Shown here piece by piece: positions 17,105 to 25,426 of a stretch of 38,845 bases of DNA (within the stretch, counting starts at the first letter, position 1; every line of letters begins with the position of its first letter). The stretch covers positions 1 through 38,845 of the forward strand of contig JAJRVT010000022.1 in the NCBI GenBank assembly GCA_024277175.1. The letters are read 5' to 3'. This DNA is from Chloroflexota bacterium. GTDB lineage: Bacteria; Chloroflexota; Anaerolineae; Caldilineales; Caldilineaceae. Below the pieces are notes generated by a model. It ran no database searches and was not told the DNA's origin. It saw only the letters and a program-made list of their open reading frames with translations. Both the position numbers and the translations under genes were made by a program.

Positions 17105-17761
17105 ATGGACATCAACTGGTACGGACTTTCCTGTTTCCGCATTCGGGAGCGCAAGGTGACCATCGTCTGCGATCCCTTCGACAAATCCATCGGCCTGACC
17201 ATGCCGCGCCTGAAAGCTGACATCGTAACCGTCAGCCATGAACGGCCCGGACACAGCAGCCTGGCGCGCATCACCGGCGATCCAAAAGTGCTGACCGGGC
17301 CTGGCGAATACGAGGTCAAGAACGTTTTCATCACCGGCAGCACCACCTATCATCGCCATGAGGAGAATCAGCGGCCGGAGCGTAACATCATCTTCTTTTT
17401 CGACATCGCGGGCTATACGGTGGGCCATTTGGGTGACCTGGGCGAGACCCCCAGCAAGTCCGAGATCGAGAGCCTCAACCTGGGTGAGGTGGATGTGCTT
17501 ATGGTGCCTGTGGGCGGCGGCGAGACCCTGGACCCCACCCGCGCGGTGGAGGTCATCGGCATGCTAGAACCTAAGATCGTTATTCCCATGCACTATCGTC
17601 ACCCTGGCTTGACCGCAGCCTGGGCCGAGGGGCTGGAGCCGGTGGATAAGTTCCTCAAGGAGTTGGGGGTGCCCGCGCCGGAGCCGGTGAGCGCGCTCAA
17701 ACTCACCAAGGGCGCGCTGCCTGATGAGACGCAGGTTGTCTTGTTGGATGTGACACAGTAG
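17105..17761 (+). CDS. Metallo-beta-lactamase-fold protein (UlaG-like) with a degenerate metal site
   Basis: A 218-aa cytosolic protein with the UlaG-like MBL fold: [10 protein letters not shown] opening, VTVSH at 42-45, [18 protein letters not shown] (104-112) and VIPMHYRH (159-165). The usual HxHxDH zinc motif reads H45-E-R47-P-G49-H50, so the second His and the Asp are replaced. The later His residues (108, 163) remain. It may bind one metal or be a non-catalytic member. Typical UlaG relatives hydrolyse lactones or phosphodiesters; no substrate can be assigned here. CAGGAG lies about 10 nt before the ATG. It is a single-gene unit divergent from mttB. Confidence 0.85.
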   Translation: MDINWYGLSCFRIRERKVTIVCDPFDKSIGLTMPRLKADIVTVSHERPGHSSLARITGDPKVLTGPGEYEVKNVFITGSTTYHRHEENQRPERNIIFFFDIAGYTVGHLGDLGETPSKSEIESLNLGEVDVLMVPVGGGETLDPTRAVEVIGMLEPKIVIPMHYRHPGLTAAWAEGLEPVDKFLKELGVPAPEPVSALKLTKGALPDETQVVLLDVTQ

Positions 17762-17853
17762 AGGTGGTTAGAGATTGAAGAAATTGGAGATTGGGAGATT
17801 GATGGCTTTCTGGTTGAACAGAAATCTCCAATCTCCCATTCTCTCTTCACCTC
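17761..17853. repeat. Family C palindromic repeat, copy 2 (convergent gap)
   Basis: The left arm starts GAGGTGGTTAGAGATTG and holds GGAGATTGGGAGATTG units. The right arm (17823-17853) is its inverted counterpart, ending TTCACCTC. It fills the gap between the converging MBL-fold and transglutaminase genes. Confidence 0.85.
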
Positions 17854-17864
17854 CAAGACGCCCG

Positions 17865-20315
17865 TCACTCCAACGTGAAGGCGTCTTTTTTCTTGCGCCG
17901 ATTCTTGCGATGGGTCTTCTGGCGCAGCCACTCTTTCATAAACATGGCCCGCAACGCCTTCCAGGAGTCGAGCGTTCTGGACTGGAACGTCTCCGTGTGT
18001 TGGCCGTCACTTGCCCTCTTCGCCTGGGTCTGCATGCGCCCGCTGAAGCGATAGTAGACGTACTCGTCCGTGATCTCCTGGATATAGGGCTTGCCCGCGG
18101 GCAATGAACGGCTCAACACATCGGCCTGCTCATAGGGCGTCTGGCCGCGGCCAAAGAAGACTCCGATGCGCTCGGCCCAACGCACCATGCGCTCGTAGAG
18201 AATGGGGGCGGCGTCGGGCGTAAAGTCCAGGGGCGCAGAGTCGGCGAAGCGAACGCGCCACAGGGCCAGCAGCCCGATCAGGAACGTGAGGGTCGTGAGT
18301 GCGATCCACAGCCAGCGTCGCCACGGATTGACCGTCTCCTCTTCGCCGTCCAAGAGGGGTGCATCCTCGGGGATATTGTCGACGCCGGCATCGAGATTGG
18401 CCTCTGGCGACTGGTTTTCACCTTGATCTATAGACGGATTGTCAGGCGTTTCCAGGCCGCCCGCCAGGCTGCCCGTCAGCGCATCCTCGCCGCTCTGCCG
18501 GGTCAGCACGCTTTCGCCCGCGGTCGGCTCGAACTCCACCCAGCCCACGCCGGGGAAGTAGACTTCGACCCAGGTGTGGGCGTCCCGTTCGGTGATGTAA
18601 AAGACGCCATCCTCTTCGCTGTACGTCCCTTCGGCGTAGCCGCTGGCCGTGCGTGCGGGGATGCCCAGGCTGCGCAACATGATGGCCATGGCAGTGGCGT
18701 AGTAATCGCAATAGCCTTGCTTGATGTCGTAGAGGAACCACTCGATGGGGTCAACATCCCGGGGCGGCGTGGGGATGGCGTCGTTGTAGGTGTAGCCGCG
18801 CAGGAAAGTTTCGACGGCTTTAGCCTTGTCGTAGACCGTCATCTTGCCGGCGACGACTTCTTGTGCGGTTTGGGCCACCTGGGGCGAGAAGTCATCCGGT
18901 AATTGCAGATATCGCTCCAGGATCTGGGGCGGGTACTCCTCGCTGGCGTTGCGCAGATCGCGCTCGGTGGGGCTGACGTAGTTGCTGACCACCGTGTAGG
19001 AGTCGAAGGCCTCTAGCTTGCGGCTGGAGAGGGCGTAGGTCACCTCCAACGCGCTCTCCTCTCCCGTTGCGTTGGGCAGGGGGGGCGCGGGCAGCGGGCG
19101 CACAAGCGCGTTGAGGGGCGTATCGACCTGGCGCAGATCGGGTGGGCTGAAGATCACATTCCCCGTGGGCATCATCAGGGTGACGGTCTGGGTGATGGTT
19201 TCCCGCTCGCCCCAGTCGGCGGCCGGGATCAGTTCATCCGCGTTGAATTTAACCCGTTCTTTGGTCGTGTTCTTCCACGCCCGCCCGTCATAGAAATCAA
19301 AAGCCACCGCGCGCCAGTAGCGACCGACCTGGCTTTCGACCTGGAAGACAGGCCGGTCTCCCACGTTGCGCGCCCCGCTCAAGGTCAGGGACGAACCAAA
19401 GGAACTGGTCCCCACCTGCTGTCGGTTCACCGATGGATAGAGTTCGTTCAGTTGCTCGCCCATGTTATCCAGGGCGGAACGGACGGGCCGGGTGAGTTGG
19501 CGGATCTGGGGATTGCTGCCCAGGCTGGGCGCGATCCAAGCCAACGCCAACACGATCGCACTGAGGTAGAGCGCGCTGCGCACAAAATCGAAGGTGACGT
19601 CCGGGCTGAAGCGAACCCGATGATCGCGCCAGCGCAGTTGCTGCTCGGCCAGGTTTGTGCGCACCAGCAGCACCAGAGCCACGAACGAAAAGAGGATCAG
19701 GAAGGCGATCACCGGGTTGGGGGCGAAGAAGGCGTTGATCGCCAACACGACGCCAGCCGGAATGATCGCGCGCCAGGTGTATCCGAACCGGAAGATGGAC
19801 CAGATGCCCAGGAAAGTCAGCCACCAGATCAACAGGCTGATCTCGAAGACGAATATAAAGTTGTCCTCCGCCGCCTGGCTGCGCATCGCGGATTCGACCC
19901 AGTTCACCCATTGCAGCAGGACGAAGTAAGCCTTGGCCTGTGGTGGGCTGATGCCGTTGCCCACAAAGGGCTGGATGTCGGTCGGCGTCACCTGCCTGCT
20001 CATCAGGAAGAGGATCCAGGCGAACCCAGTGAAGAGGCTCAGGGAGAGGGCGAAGAAGCCATCGAAGCGACTGAAGGAGATGAGCAGCCCCAGGATGGCC
20101 GCGCCCATGGTCACGGGGACCAGAAGCGACATGTTGTCGGCATAGCCGGCCGCGTCCAGGGAGACGGCCGCCAGCATGTAAAGAAGGACGGCCAGGATCG
20201 CGGTCACAATGTGCCCATCCTGGAAGTAGACGTTATCCCTGTACCGCGCGCGCCTTGCCGGGGGATGAACCGGGAGGCGTTCGCTGTTCGGTTGGTTGGA
20301 CGTTAGCGTTGCCAT
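17865..20315 (-). CDS. TgpA-type membrane transglutaminase-like protein
   Basis: An 816-aa membrane protein. About seven hydrophobic segments in residues 35-275 (DUF3488/TgpA-type N-terminus) lead to an extracytoplasmic region with a transglutaminase core. Catalytic residues are C536 in GYCDYYATAMAIMLRSLGIPAR and H580 in DAHTWVEVYFPGVGWVEFEPT. The third position is Glu (FEPT) instead of Asp, as in several relatives I recall. Another membrane segment lies near 670-692, then a DUF4129-like cytosolic tail. The family probably acts as a cell-surface peptidase or cross-linker. The usual MoxR and DUF58 partners are absent; the gene upstream on the same strand encodes an exported helical protein. 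A separate promoter precedes it. No strong ribosome site is visible. Confidence 0.92.
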   Translation of the reverse strand: MATLTSNQPNSERLPVHPPARRARYRDNVYFQDGHIVTAILAVLLYMLAAVSLDAAGYADNMSLLVPVTMGAAILGLLISFSRFDGFFALSLSLFTGFAWILFLMSRQVTPTDIQPFVGNGISPPQAKAYFVLLQWVNWVESAMRSQAAEDNFIFVFEISLLIWWLTFLGIWSIFRFGYTWRAIIPAGVVLAINAFFAPNPVIAFLILFSFVALVLLVRTNLAEQQLRWRDHRVRFSPDVTFDFVRSALYLSAIVLALAWIAPSLGSNPQIRQLTRPVRSALDNMGEQLNELYPSVNRQQVGTSSFGSSLTLSGARNVGDRPVFQVESQVGRYWRAVAFDFYDGRAWKNTTKERVKFNADELIPAADWGERETITQTVTLMMPTGNVIFSPPDLRQVDTPLNALVRPLPAPPLPNATGEESALEVTYALSSRKLEAFDSYTVVSNYVSPTERDLRNASEEYPPQILERYLQLPDDFSPQVAQTAQEVVAGKMTVYDKAKAVETFLRGYTYNDAIPTPPRDVDPIEWFLYDIKQGYCDYYATAMAIMLRSLGIPARTASGYAEGTYSEEDGVFYITERDAHTWVEVYFPGVGWVEFEPTAGESVLTRQSGEDALTGSLAGGLETPDNPSIDQGENQSPEANLDAGVDNIPEDAPLLDGEEETVNPWRRWLWIALTTLTFLIGLLALWRVRFADSAPLDFTPDAAPILYERMVRWAERIGVFFGRGQTPYEQADVLSRSLPAGKPYIQEITDEYVYYRFSGRMQTQAKRASDGQHTETFQSRTLDSWKALRAMFMKEWLRQKTHRKNRRKKKDAFTLE

Positions 20316-20401
20316 GAGTATAGATGAAACGTTATAGGCGCCGAATAAGATTCAGGTTATCAAGAAGATACGGTTCAGGCGACGAAACAGATCATCTTTT
20401 G

Positions 20402-20430
20402 ATCATACACGTATGAACGAATTTGATCAA
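20402..20430 (-). promoter_or_regulatory. Promoter of the transglutaminase gene
   Basis: On the minus strand TTGATC (20425-20430), a 17-nt spacer and TATGAT (20402-20407). TGATCAAA occurs twice as a direct repeat, once overlapping each hexamer, so a regulator could bind there. The leader is about 80 nt. Confidence 0.6.
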
Positions 20431-20475
20431 TAGCCGGGGGCCGTTCATGAGTTTTTTCTAATTTTGTTAGACGGG

Positions 20476-22620
20476 TTACATCAGCCGCCAAAGCAGCGCG
20501 GTCAGGAGGAGCAGGCCGACGATGAGGATGGCCGCGGCCATGAGAAGGCGTGCGCCGCTGACGGCCTGGGTGCTGAATTCGAACATCTGCGGCGGGCTTG
20601 TCACCGTGGTCAGCCAGGAGCGGGAGAGGCTGCGCAGGCCGGCCGGGATGCGCAACGTGGTGATGGCCCAACTGTCCCCGGCCAATGCCTCCCACGCCTG
20701 GGCTGCATTGCGGTAGTTGACGGCCTGGATGCGGGCGCGTAGGGCCGCTTCGGGGTCGTCCTGGCTTTCCCCCGCCTGCTCGATCTGGGCGGCCTCGTTG
20801 CGGAGGGTGACCGCCATTGCATCCCATTGATCGCCGACCGCACGCAGGTTGAGGCGCTGGCGCAGGGTCGTCTCCCGCCAGATGAGCCTGCCCGTCTGCT
20901 CACCTTCCACCTTCGTCTGCTCCAGAACGCCGCGCAGAAACGCCCATTGGGGAATGGGTTGCACCAGCGCGGCCAAGGTTTCGCCGGTCTCGCCATCGGG
21001 CAACTCCACCTCCAGGCGCACCCCCTGGACGCCGCCGTCGAGCTGGACATCCGCCAACTTGACATCGGCCCGGCGCGCGGCGCGCGATCTCTTCCACGCC
21101 TCCACCTGATCGGCCAGGGCCTGGGCCGCCTCCTCTTCCCGCCCCGGGGCCGGCCGTGCGAGGAAGATCAGATCGACGCTATCCAGCCCCGCTGTCATGG
21201 TCACCTGCCAACTGGCGAAGAGGGGACGTTTTTCCGCCGGCGCTTCCAGGCTAGCGTCCACGATTTCGGGACCGGCCAGGGCGATGGCCGCGTTGCGGTC
21301 GTCCTCTTCCAACAGTTGCAGGGCCTGTTGGGTGCGGAGGGTGCGCCGGGCTTCCTCCAGGCGCGCCTGGTCGACGACCTCCGGTGGCAGCGTGGCCAGT
21401 TCATCGACCAGGGCCAGTGCAGCCGGCCAATCCCGCCGGGCGTTGGCCGCGTCCAGCAGGATATTTATCCCTTCGTAACGCCAGCGGTCCATCTCGGCGC
21501 GCTTGACGTCGCCCTCGGGTAGCCCCTGGGCCGCGGCCCGGGCCGTCTGCACCATCAACTGGGCGTAGTCGGGGTCCACCGCGCCGTCGGGATCGACGAT
21601 GCGCGTGCGATAGAGCGCGGCCTCGCCGGCGTAGAGGGGAGCCAGTTCTTTTGCCGATGCGCCCCTGGCCCGTCCCTGACCGACGCCCTCGGCGTAGGCG
21701 GCCAGGGCCTGGGCGAAGAAGCGGTCTGCCGTCTCCGGCGTGGTCGCGGCCGCGTCGTAGAGGCGGCGATAGAGATCGCCCAGGCGCGTGTAGGCGGCCG
21801 TGAGCGGGGCCGCGGCCACGGCCTGCTGAGCGGCGTTAATCTCATTCCAGATGGCGGGGTGGATGAACCGGAACGTGATGGGCTGGTCGGGCAGGCGCTG
21901 ATCATAGAGCCACTTGACACCGTTGATCGCGCCGACCTGGTAGCTCCAGTCGTCCGGGCTCAGGTTCAACCAGGTGGCGGGGGGAATCGACGCCGGCAGG
22001 GTGAGGGCGATGCGCAGGCTGGCCTGGCCTGGCCACTCGCCCACGTTGCGGGCGTCATAGCGAATGGTGGGCAGGCTCGCGTCCAGGGGCAGGGCGTAGA
22101 CGAGACGCACCTCCACCCGCTGGCCGCCGCCGATGGAGATCTGGCCGCTGTAGCCGCCGTTTTCCGCCGGCTGAAGCGTCACGGGCGCGTCGTCGTTGGT
22201 CAGGGTCACGCCCGCGGGCGTGACCGACGCCGCGGCCGGGTCCGGCTCCAGGCGCACCAGGAGATTGACGGCTTCGTCGCCCGGGTTGTCCAGGCTGTAG
22301 CGCGCGTCCACCGTCAGCGACAACCCACCCTGGCCGTCGTCGGTTACGGTCAACTCGGCGATGTGGGTTTGCAGCGTAACGGAAGTCGATTCAAGGGACG
22401 TTAGGAACAACTGTTGGGGTGTAGTCGCCCCGCCTTGAAGATGGGGAGCGTTCGATGTAGCCGCCAACGAGGGGCGGTGCAGGGGGGGAAACATGACTGC
22501 GCCCAGGACCAGGATAAATGCCCAAAAAGTTGCCTTTTTAGAGGGCTTCTGGTATTGTTGGCGAGAATTCTGTGAGTGATGTCGGCTCACGGACATAGAA
22601 GAGTCCATAGATGAGATCAT
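20476..22620 (-). CDS. Exported membrane-anchored protein of unknown function
   Basis: A 714-aa protein I do not recognise. A basic N-terminus and hydrophobic segment (about 31-50) suggest export. Residues about 75-240 look like a beta-sandwich. Residues about 250-480 are Ala-rich helices with repeated Y-x-x-[AG]-x-x-x-Y/R patterns resembling TPR-like arrays. A second mixed region follows, and the protein ends in one membrane helix (about 692-712). Most of the chain should therefore lie outside the membrane. It is 160 nt upstream of the transglutaminase and reads the same way, suggesting a joint envelope role. The start is uncertain: TTGACA boxes lie within 40 nt of ATG 22620, and Met at 22608 or 22596 are alternatives. 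Confidence 0.75.
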   Translation of the reverse strand: MISSMDSSMSVSRHHSQNSRQQYQKPSKKATFWAFILVLGAVMFPPLHRPSLAATSNAPHLQGGATTPQQLFLTSLESTSVTLQTHIAELTVTDDGQGGLSLTVDARYSLDNPGDEAVNLLVRLEPDPAAASVTPAGVTLTNDDAPVTLQPAENGGYSGQISIGGGQRVEVRLVYALPLDASLPTIRYDARNVGEWPGQASLRIALTLPASIPPATWLNLSPDDWSYQVGAINGVKWLYDQRLPDQPITFRFIHPAIWNEINAAQQAVAAAPLTAAYTRLGDLYRRLYDAAATTPETADRFFAQALAAYAEGVGQGRARGASAKELAPLYAGEAALYRTRIVDPDGAVDPDYAQLMVQTARAAAQGLPEGDVKRAEMDRWRYEGINILLDAANARRDWPAALALVDELATLPPEVVDQARLEEARRTLRTQQALQLLEEDDRNAAIALAGPEIVDASLEAPAEKRPLFASWQVTMTAGLDSVDLIFLARPAPGREEEAAQALADQVEAWKRSRAARRADVKLADVQLDGGVQGVRLEVELPDGETGETLAALVQPIPQWAFLRGVLEQTKVEGEQTGRLIWRETTLRQRLNLRAVGDQWDAMAVTLRNEAAQIEQAGESQDDPEAALRARIQAVNYRNAAQAWEALAGDSWAITTLRIPAGLRSLSRSWLTTVTSPPQMFEFSTQAVSGARLLMAAAILIVGLLLLTALLWRLM

Positions 22621-22703
22621 GTGTCAAGAAAAGAAATTGCGTGTCAACAGCGTACTGATTTATGTGCGGTCACCCGCATGACAAGATGGATTTGGCGGTC
22701 ATC

Positions 22704-23006
22704 ATGGTCAAACTGATCATGCAGTGGGACATCAAAATCGGCAGGGAGCAAGAGTTCTCCGAGTTTGTCGTGCGTGAGTTCGCCCCTCGGCTCATGCAGT
22801 TGGGGGTCGAGCCGTCCGAAGTTCTGTATACCATGTACGGTGAAGGGCCGCAAATGTTGACGATCGGCGCCGTCGAGAGCAATGAGAAGCTTTTCAGCAT
22901 CCTGCACAGCAAGGGCTGGCGTGAGTTGCACAACAAATTGCTCGCTTACGTCATCAATTATCAGCAAAAAGTTGTCCGTGATAACGGCCGCAACTTCCAG
23001 ATATGA
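22704..23006 (+). CDS. Conserved small protein, possibly dimeric alpha/beta-barrel
   Basis: A 100-aa protein opening MVKLIMQWDIKIGREQEFSEF, which looks like the first strand and helix of an antibiotic-monooxygenase-like ferredoxin fold. FVVREFAPRLMQLG, YTMYGEGPQ and WRELHNKLL follow. I recall similar short proteins in other Chloroflexota, but no function. The start is chosen at 22704, where the similarity begins; an earlier in-frame ATG lies at 22686 (and another at 22662). It is divergent from the 714-aa gene. No strong ribosome site is visible. No catalytic residues are evident, so a ligand-binding or regulatory role is as likely as an enzyme. Confidence 0.75.
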   Translation: MVKLIMQWDIKIGREQEFSEFVVREFAPRLMQLGVEPSEVLYTMYGEGPQMLTIGAVESNEKLFSILHSKGWRELHNKLLAYVINYQQKVVRDNGRNFQI

Positions 23007-23150
23007 TCCGCCTTCCCCCTTCTCATCGACGCCTAATGGCATTTTCATTCCATATTTGCGTGCCACTATTATCGTTGCTTTGATACAGGTTGCCAAGTCT
23101 GAAGAATCGGGCGTGGATGTGACGGTTCTTCAAAGGTAACGACTTAAATG

Positions 23151-23242
23151 ATAGACCGCGGATTGGGCGGATTGGGCGGAAACAGCCGGATTTTCAAAAA
23201 AATCCGTAAACATTCGCCCAATCCGCCCAATCCGCGGTCTAT
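23151..23242. repeat. Family A palindromic repeat, copy 4
   Basis: The clearest copy. Outer ends ATAGACCGCGG / CCGCGGTCTAT are perfect, and the arms hold two GGATTGGGC units each. The centre is CCGGATTTTCAAAAAAATCC. It lies about 50 nt upstream of the DsbA-like lipoprotein gene, after the 100-aa gene on the same strand. Confidence 0.92.
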
Positions 23243-23294
23243 TCATGAATCCCAGCTAAGCAGTCACTTTTTGAAGGAAATCGGAGAAAAATCA

Positions 23295-24809
23295 ATGTCA
23301 AAGTTGCACTTGAAGTCCTGGTCCGCATGGACCTTGATCGTTGGCGCCCTGGTCGTGATGGCAATCCTGGGCGCCTGTGCGGCGCCTATCGATGAAGCTG
23401 CAAGCGCACCCCAGCCCCAGGAGACGGCCCAGACAGACCAGACGGAAACGTCGGCGGAGAGCGAAACGGCCACAGGCGAATCTGCTGTGGCGGAGCAAAC
23501 CCCGGCGGCGGATGAAGAAGCGGCCAGCGTCGAAAGCGTTGATGATAACGCAGCGTCCACAGACGCCGCGGCCGAAGTGGCCGACGAGACCTATAACGGC
23601 ATGACGGTTGGCTTCACCGCCGAGGGCTATCCCTTCCGCGGCGATCCGAATGCGCCGGTCACCATCTATGAGTACAGCGATTTCCAGTGTCCCTTCTGCT
23701 CTCGCTACGCCATCCAGACCCAGCCCGCCATCAATGACGCCTACGTCAGCCAGGGCAAAGCTAAGGTCGTCTTCCGCGACTTCCCACTGGAGAACCTGCA
23801 TCCCAACGCGCGCGCGGCCCATGTGGCCTCCCTTTGCGTCGCCGACCAAGGAGCGCCCATTTACTGGGAGATGCATGAACAGATTTTCGACACCCAGGGC
23901 GAGTGGTCTGAGAGCAGCGATCCGGAAGCCTACTTTGCCGATCTGGCCGAAGGCATTGGCGCTGACATGGACCAGTACAACGCCTGTGTGGAGAGCGGTG
24001 AAAAGGACGCGCTGATCGACGCCGGTATCCAGGAGGCCCAGGCCAATGGCTTTGGCGGCACGCCTAGCTTCCGCTTCGTGGACGAGGCCAGCGGTGACAG
24101 CTATGACCTGGTGGGTGCGCAGCCCTTCGAGCAGTTCGCCAGTTTCATCGACGCGATCGTGGCCGGCGAAGCGCCCGTAACTGAGCAACCGGAGCCGGAC
24201 AACCAGATCCCCTACTGGGCGACCCAGGAAGGGTTGTCGCCCGATCCCGACCGGCCGGGCTTCACCATGGCCGGCGACGCCTTCCGGGGCGACCCCGACG
24301 CGCCCGTGGTGGTCATCGAATTCTCGGATTTCCAGTGTCCCTTCTGTAAGAAGCACGTCACCGAGACTCAGCCTACTCTGGACGAGCAGTTCGTGGACAC
24401 GGGCGACGTCAAGTGGGTCTTCAAGCACTTCCCGCTGCCCATCCACCCGGCCGCGCCCGCGGCCGGCGCTGCGGCCGAATGCGCGGCCGCGCAGGGCCAG
24501 TTCTGGGAGATGCACGATCTCCTCTTCCAGGACGTGGACCGCTGGGCGCAGGGTGACACGGACGCGGCCCTGAAGAAGTTGGCCGGCGAGCTGGGCCTGG
24601 ATCAGGAGGCCTTCGACGCCTGTCTGGCCGGCGATGAAGCCGCGGCCGCGGTGGATAGCGACCTGAACGACGGCGCGCCCTTCGTCAAAGGCACACCCAC
24701 TTTTATCGTCCTGGTCGGCGAGCAGGGCCGCATCATCCCCGGCGCGCTGCCGGTGGATCAGTTCAGCGATTTCCTGCAACAGACGGTGGACAACGCCAAG
24801 GGTGAGTAA
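23295..24809 (+). CDS. Lipoprotein with two tandem DsbA-like thioredoxin domains
   Basis: A 504-aa lipoprotein. Hydrophobic residues 12-27 end in lipobox ILGA-C28, followed by an acidic Ala/Glu/Thr linker (29-98). Two DsbA/DSBA-like oxidoreductase domains follow. The first (about 105-325) has SDFQCPFC with C132/C135 and a cis-Pro loop GGTPSF. The second (about 325-500) has SDFQCPFC with C348/C351 and KGTPTF. Both redox pairs are intact, so both domains should catalyse disulfide exchange outside the membrane. ATG 23295 follows GGAG by about 8 nt. It may fold Cys-containing exported proteins such as those encoded nearby. The redox partner (DsbB or VKOR type) is not in the window. Confidence 0.93.
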   Translation: MSKLHLKSWSAWTLIVGALVVMAILGACAAPIDEAASAPQPQETAQTDQTETSAESETATGESAVAEQTPAADEEAASVESVDDNAASTDAAAEVADETYNGMTVGFTAEGYPFRGDPNAPVTIYEYSDFQCPFCSRYAIQTQPAINDAYVSQGKAKVVFRDFPLENLHPNARAAHVASLCVADQGAPIYWEMHEQIFDTQGEWSESSDPEAYFADLAEGIGADMDQYNACVESGEKDALIDAGIQEAQANGFGGTPSFRFVDEASGDSYDLVGAQPFEQFASFIDAIVAGEAPVTEQPEPDNQIPYWATQEGLSPDPDRPGFTMAGDAFRGDPDAPVVVIEFSDFQCPFCKKHVTETQPTLDEQFVDTGDVKWVFKHFPLPIHPAAPAAGAAAECAAAQGQFWEMHDLLFQDVDRWAQGDTDAALKKLAGELGLDQEAFDACLAGDEAAAAVDSDLNDGAPFVKGTPTFIVLVGEQGRIIPGALPVDQFSDFLQQTVDNAKGE

Positions 24810-24865
24810 GTGAGAGATTGGGAGATTGCGCGGAGCCGTAGGTCGGGCATCCCTGCCCGAAGAAG

Positions 24866-25107
24866 CCTTGAACTGCAAGTTCAGGCTGAAAGCAGAAGTC
24901 CGCTTTAGGCCCTTCCTGGGAATTAACGTCCCCGGCACTTGTCACGAGTTTGGCGCTGACCAGAGTGCGACTGGAAAGTGCCGGGGACATGACGTGTATT
25001 TATTTTCTTGAAGTAGCCTTAGTGGACTGGCCCGCGGGCGAGCGCGCCGTTTCCGTCAGTCGGCTTGTAGCCGACTTGTGCTGTCAGCTTGAACTTGCAG
25101 TTCAAGG
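24866..25107. mobile_element. Possible non-autonomous element bounded by 24-nt inverted repeats
   Basis: Positions 24866-24889 and 25084-25107 are inverted copies differing at one base; each contains the palindrome TTGAACTGCAAGTTCA or its complement. They enclose 194 bp with the palindrome AACGTCCCCGGCACTT (24925) / AAGTGCCGGGGAC (24976) and the hairpin AGTCGGC-TTGTA-GCCGACT (25058-25076). There is no ORF. No target-site duplication is obvious, so mobility is a hypothesis. Confidence 0.5.
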
Positions 25108-25146
25108 CGGCTGCTGACGAACCCCAAAATGACGAACAACAGGAGA

Positions 25147-25175
25147 GGGGACGAGGGCGCACCGCCTTCGTCCCC
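25147..25175 (+). terminator. Possible hairpin terminator
   Basis: A 13-bp stem (GGGGACGAGGGCG / CGCCTTCGTCCCC, one G-T pair) with loop CAC, followed by TTTCCTGTTCT. It lies 340 nt after the DsbA-like gene, so which transcript it would end is unclear. Confidence 0.4.
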
Positions 25176-25283
25176 TTTCCTGTTCTGATCTATGGTGATT
25201 GCGTCTGCCAATCATTCGCTTCTCGCCATGCCGGCGCAATGCGATTTGTGCTACACTGGGAGCGTCAGGCTCTGTCCAGAAGC

Positions 25284-25352
25284 AACGTCCCCGTCACCGA
25301 CCACGGGTTCTGACATTTGCCTGAGTACGCTTGGCCAGTGCCGGGGACGTTA
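25284..25352. repeat. Second copy of the CCCCGGCAC-type palindrome
   Basis: AACGTCCCCGTCAC (25284) and AGTGCCGGGGACGTT (25338) are inverted, with about 40 nt between. The same pair occurs at 24925-24990. The two loci share arms but not loops, as expected for a REP-like family. Confidence 0.7.
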
Positions 25353-25426
25353 CGCGGGATTCAGTTTTTTACACCGGGAGCCACTGAGCCCAAGCCACCG
25401 TCATCATCACGAGAGAGGCGTTGCCC

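Larger units (their letters stand above)
24810..25426. other. 617-nt non-coding gap dense in palindromes
   Basis: The gap between the DsbA-like and beta-helix genes (both plus) holds a half-arm of family C (GAGAGATTGGGAGATTG, 24812-24828). It also holds a hairpin TCGGGCA-TCCC-TGCCCGA (24843-24860), the composite element 24866-25107, a hairpin at 25147-25175 and a second copy of the CCCCGGCAC palindrome at 25284-25352. I see no supported gene. Confidence 0.75.

Noticed and set aside
23298-24938. A 546-codon open frame on the minus strand
   Set aside because: It is antisense to the tandem DsbA-like gene, whose two CPFC domains are unmistakable. The opposite frame shows no family features.
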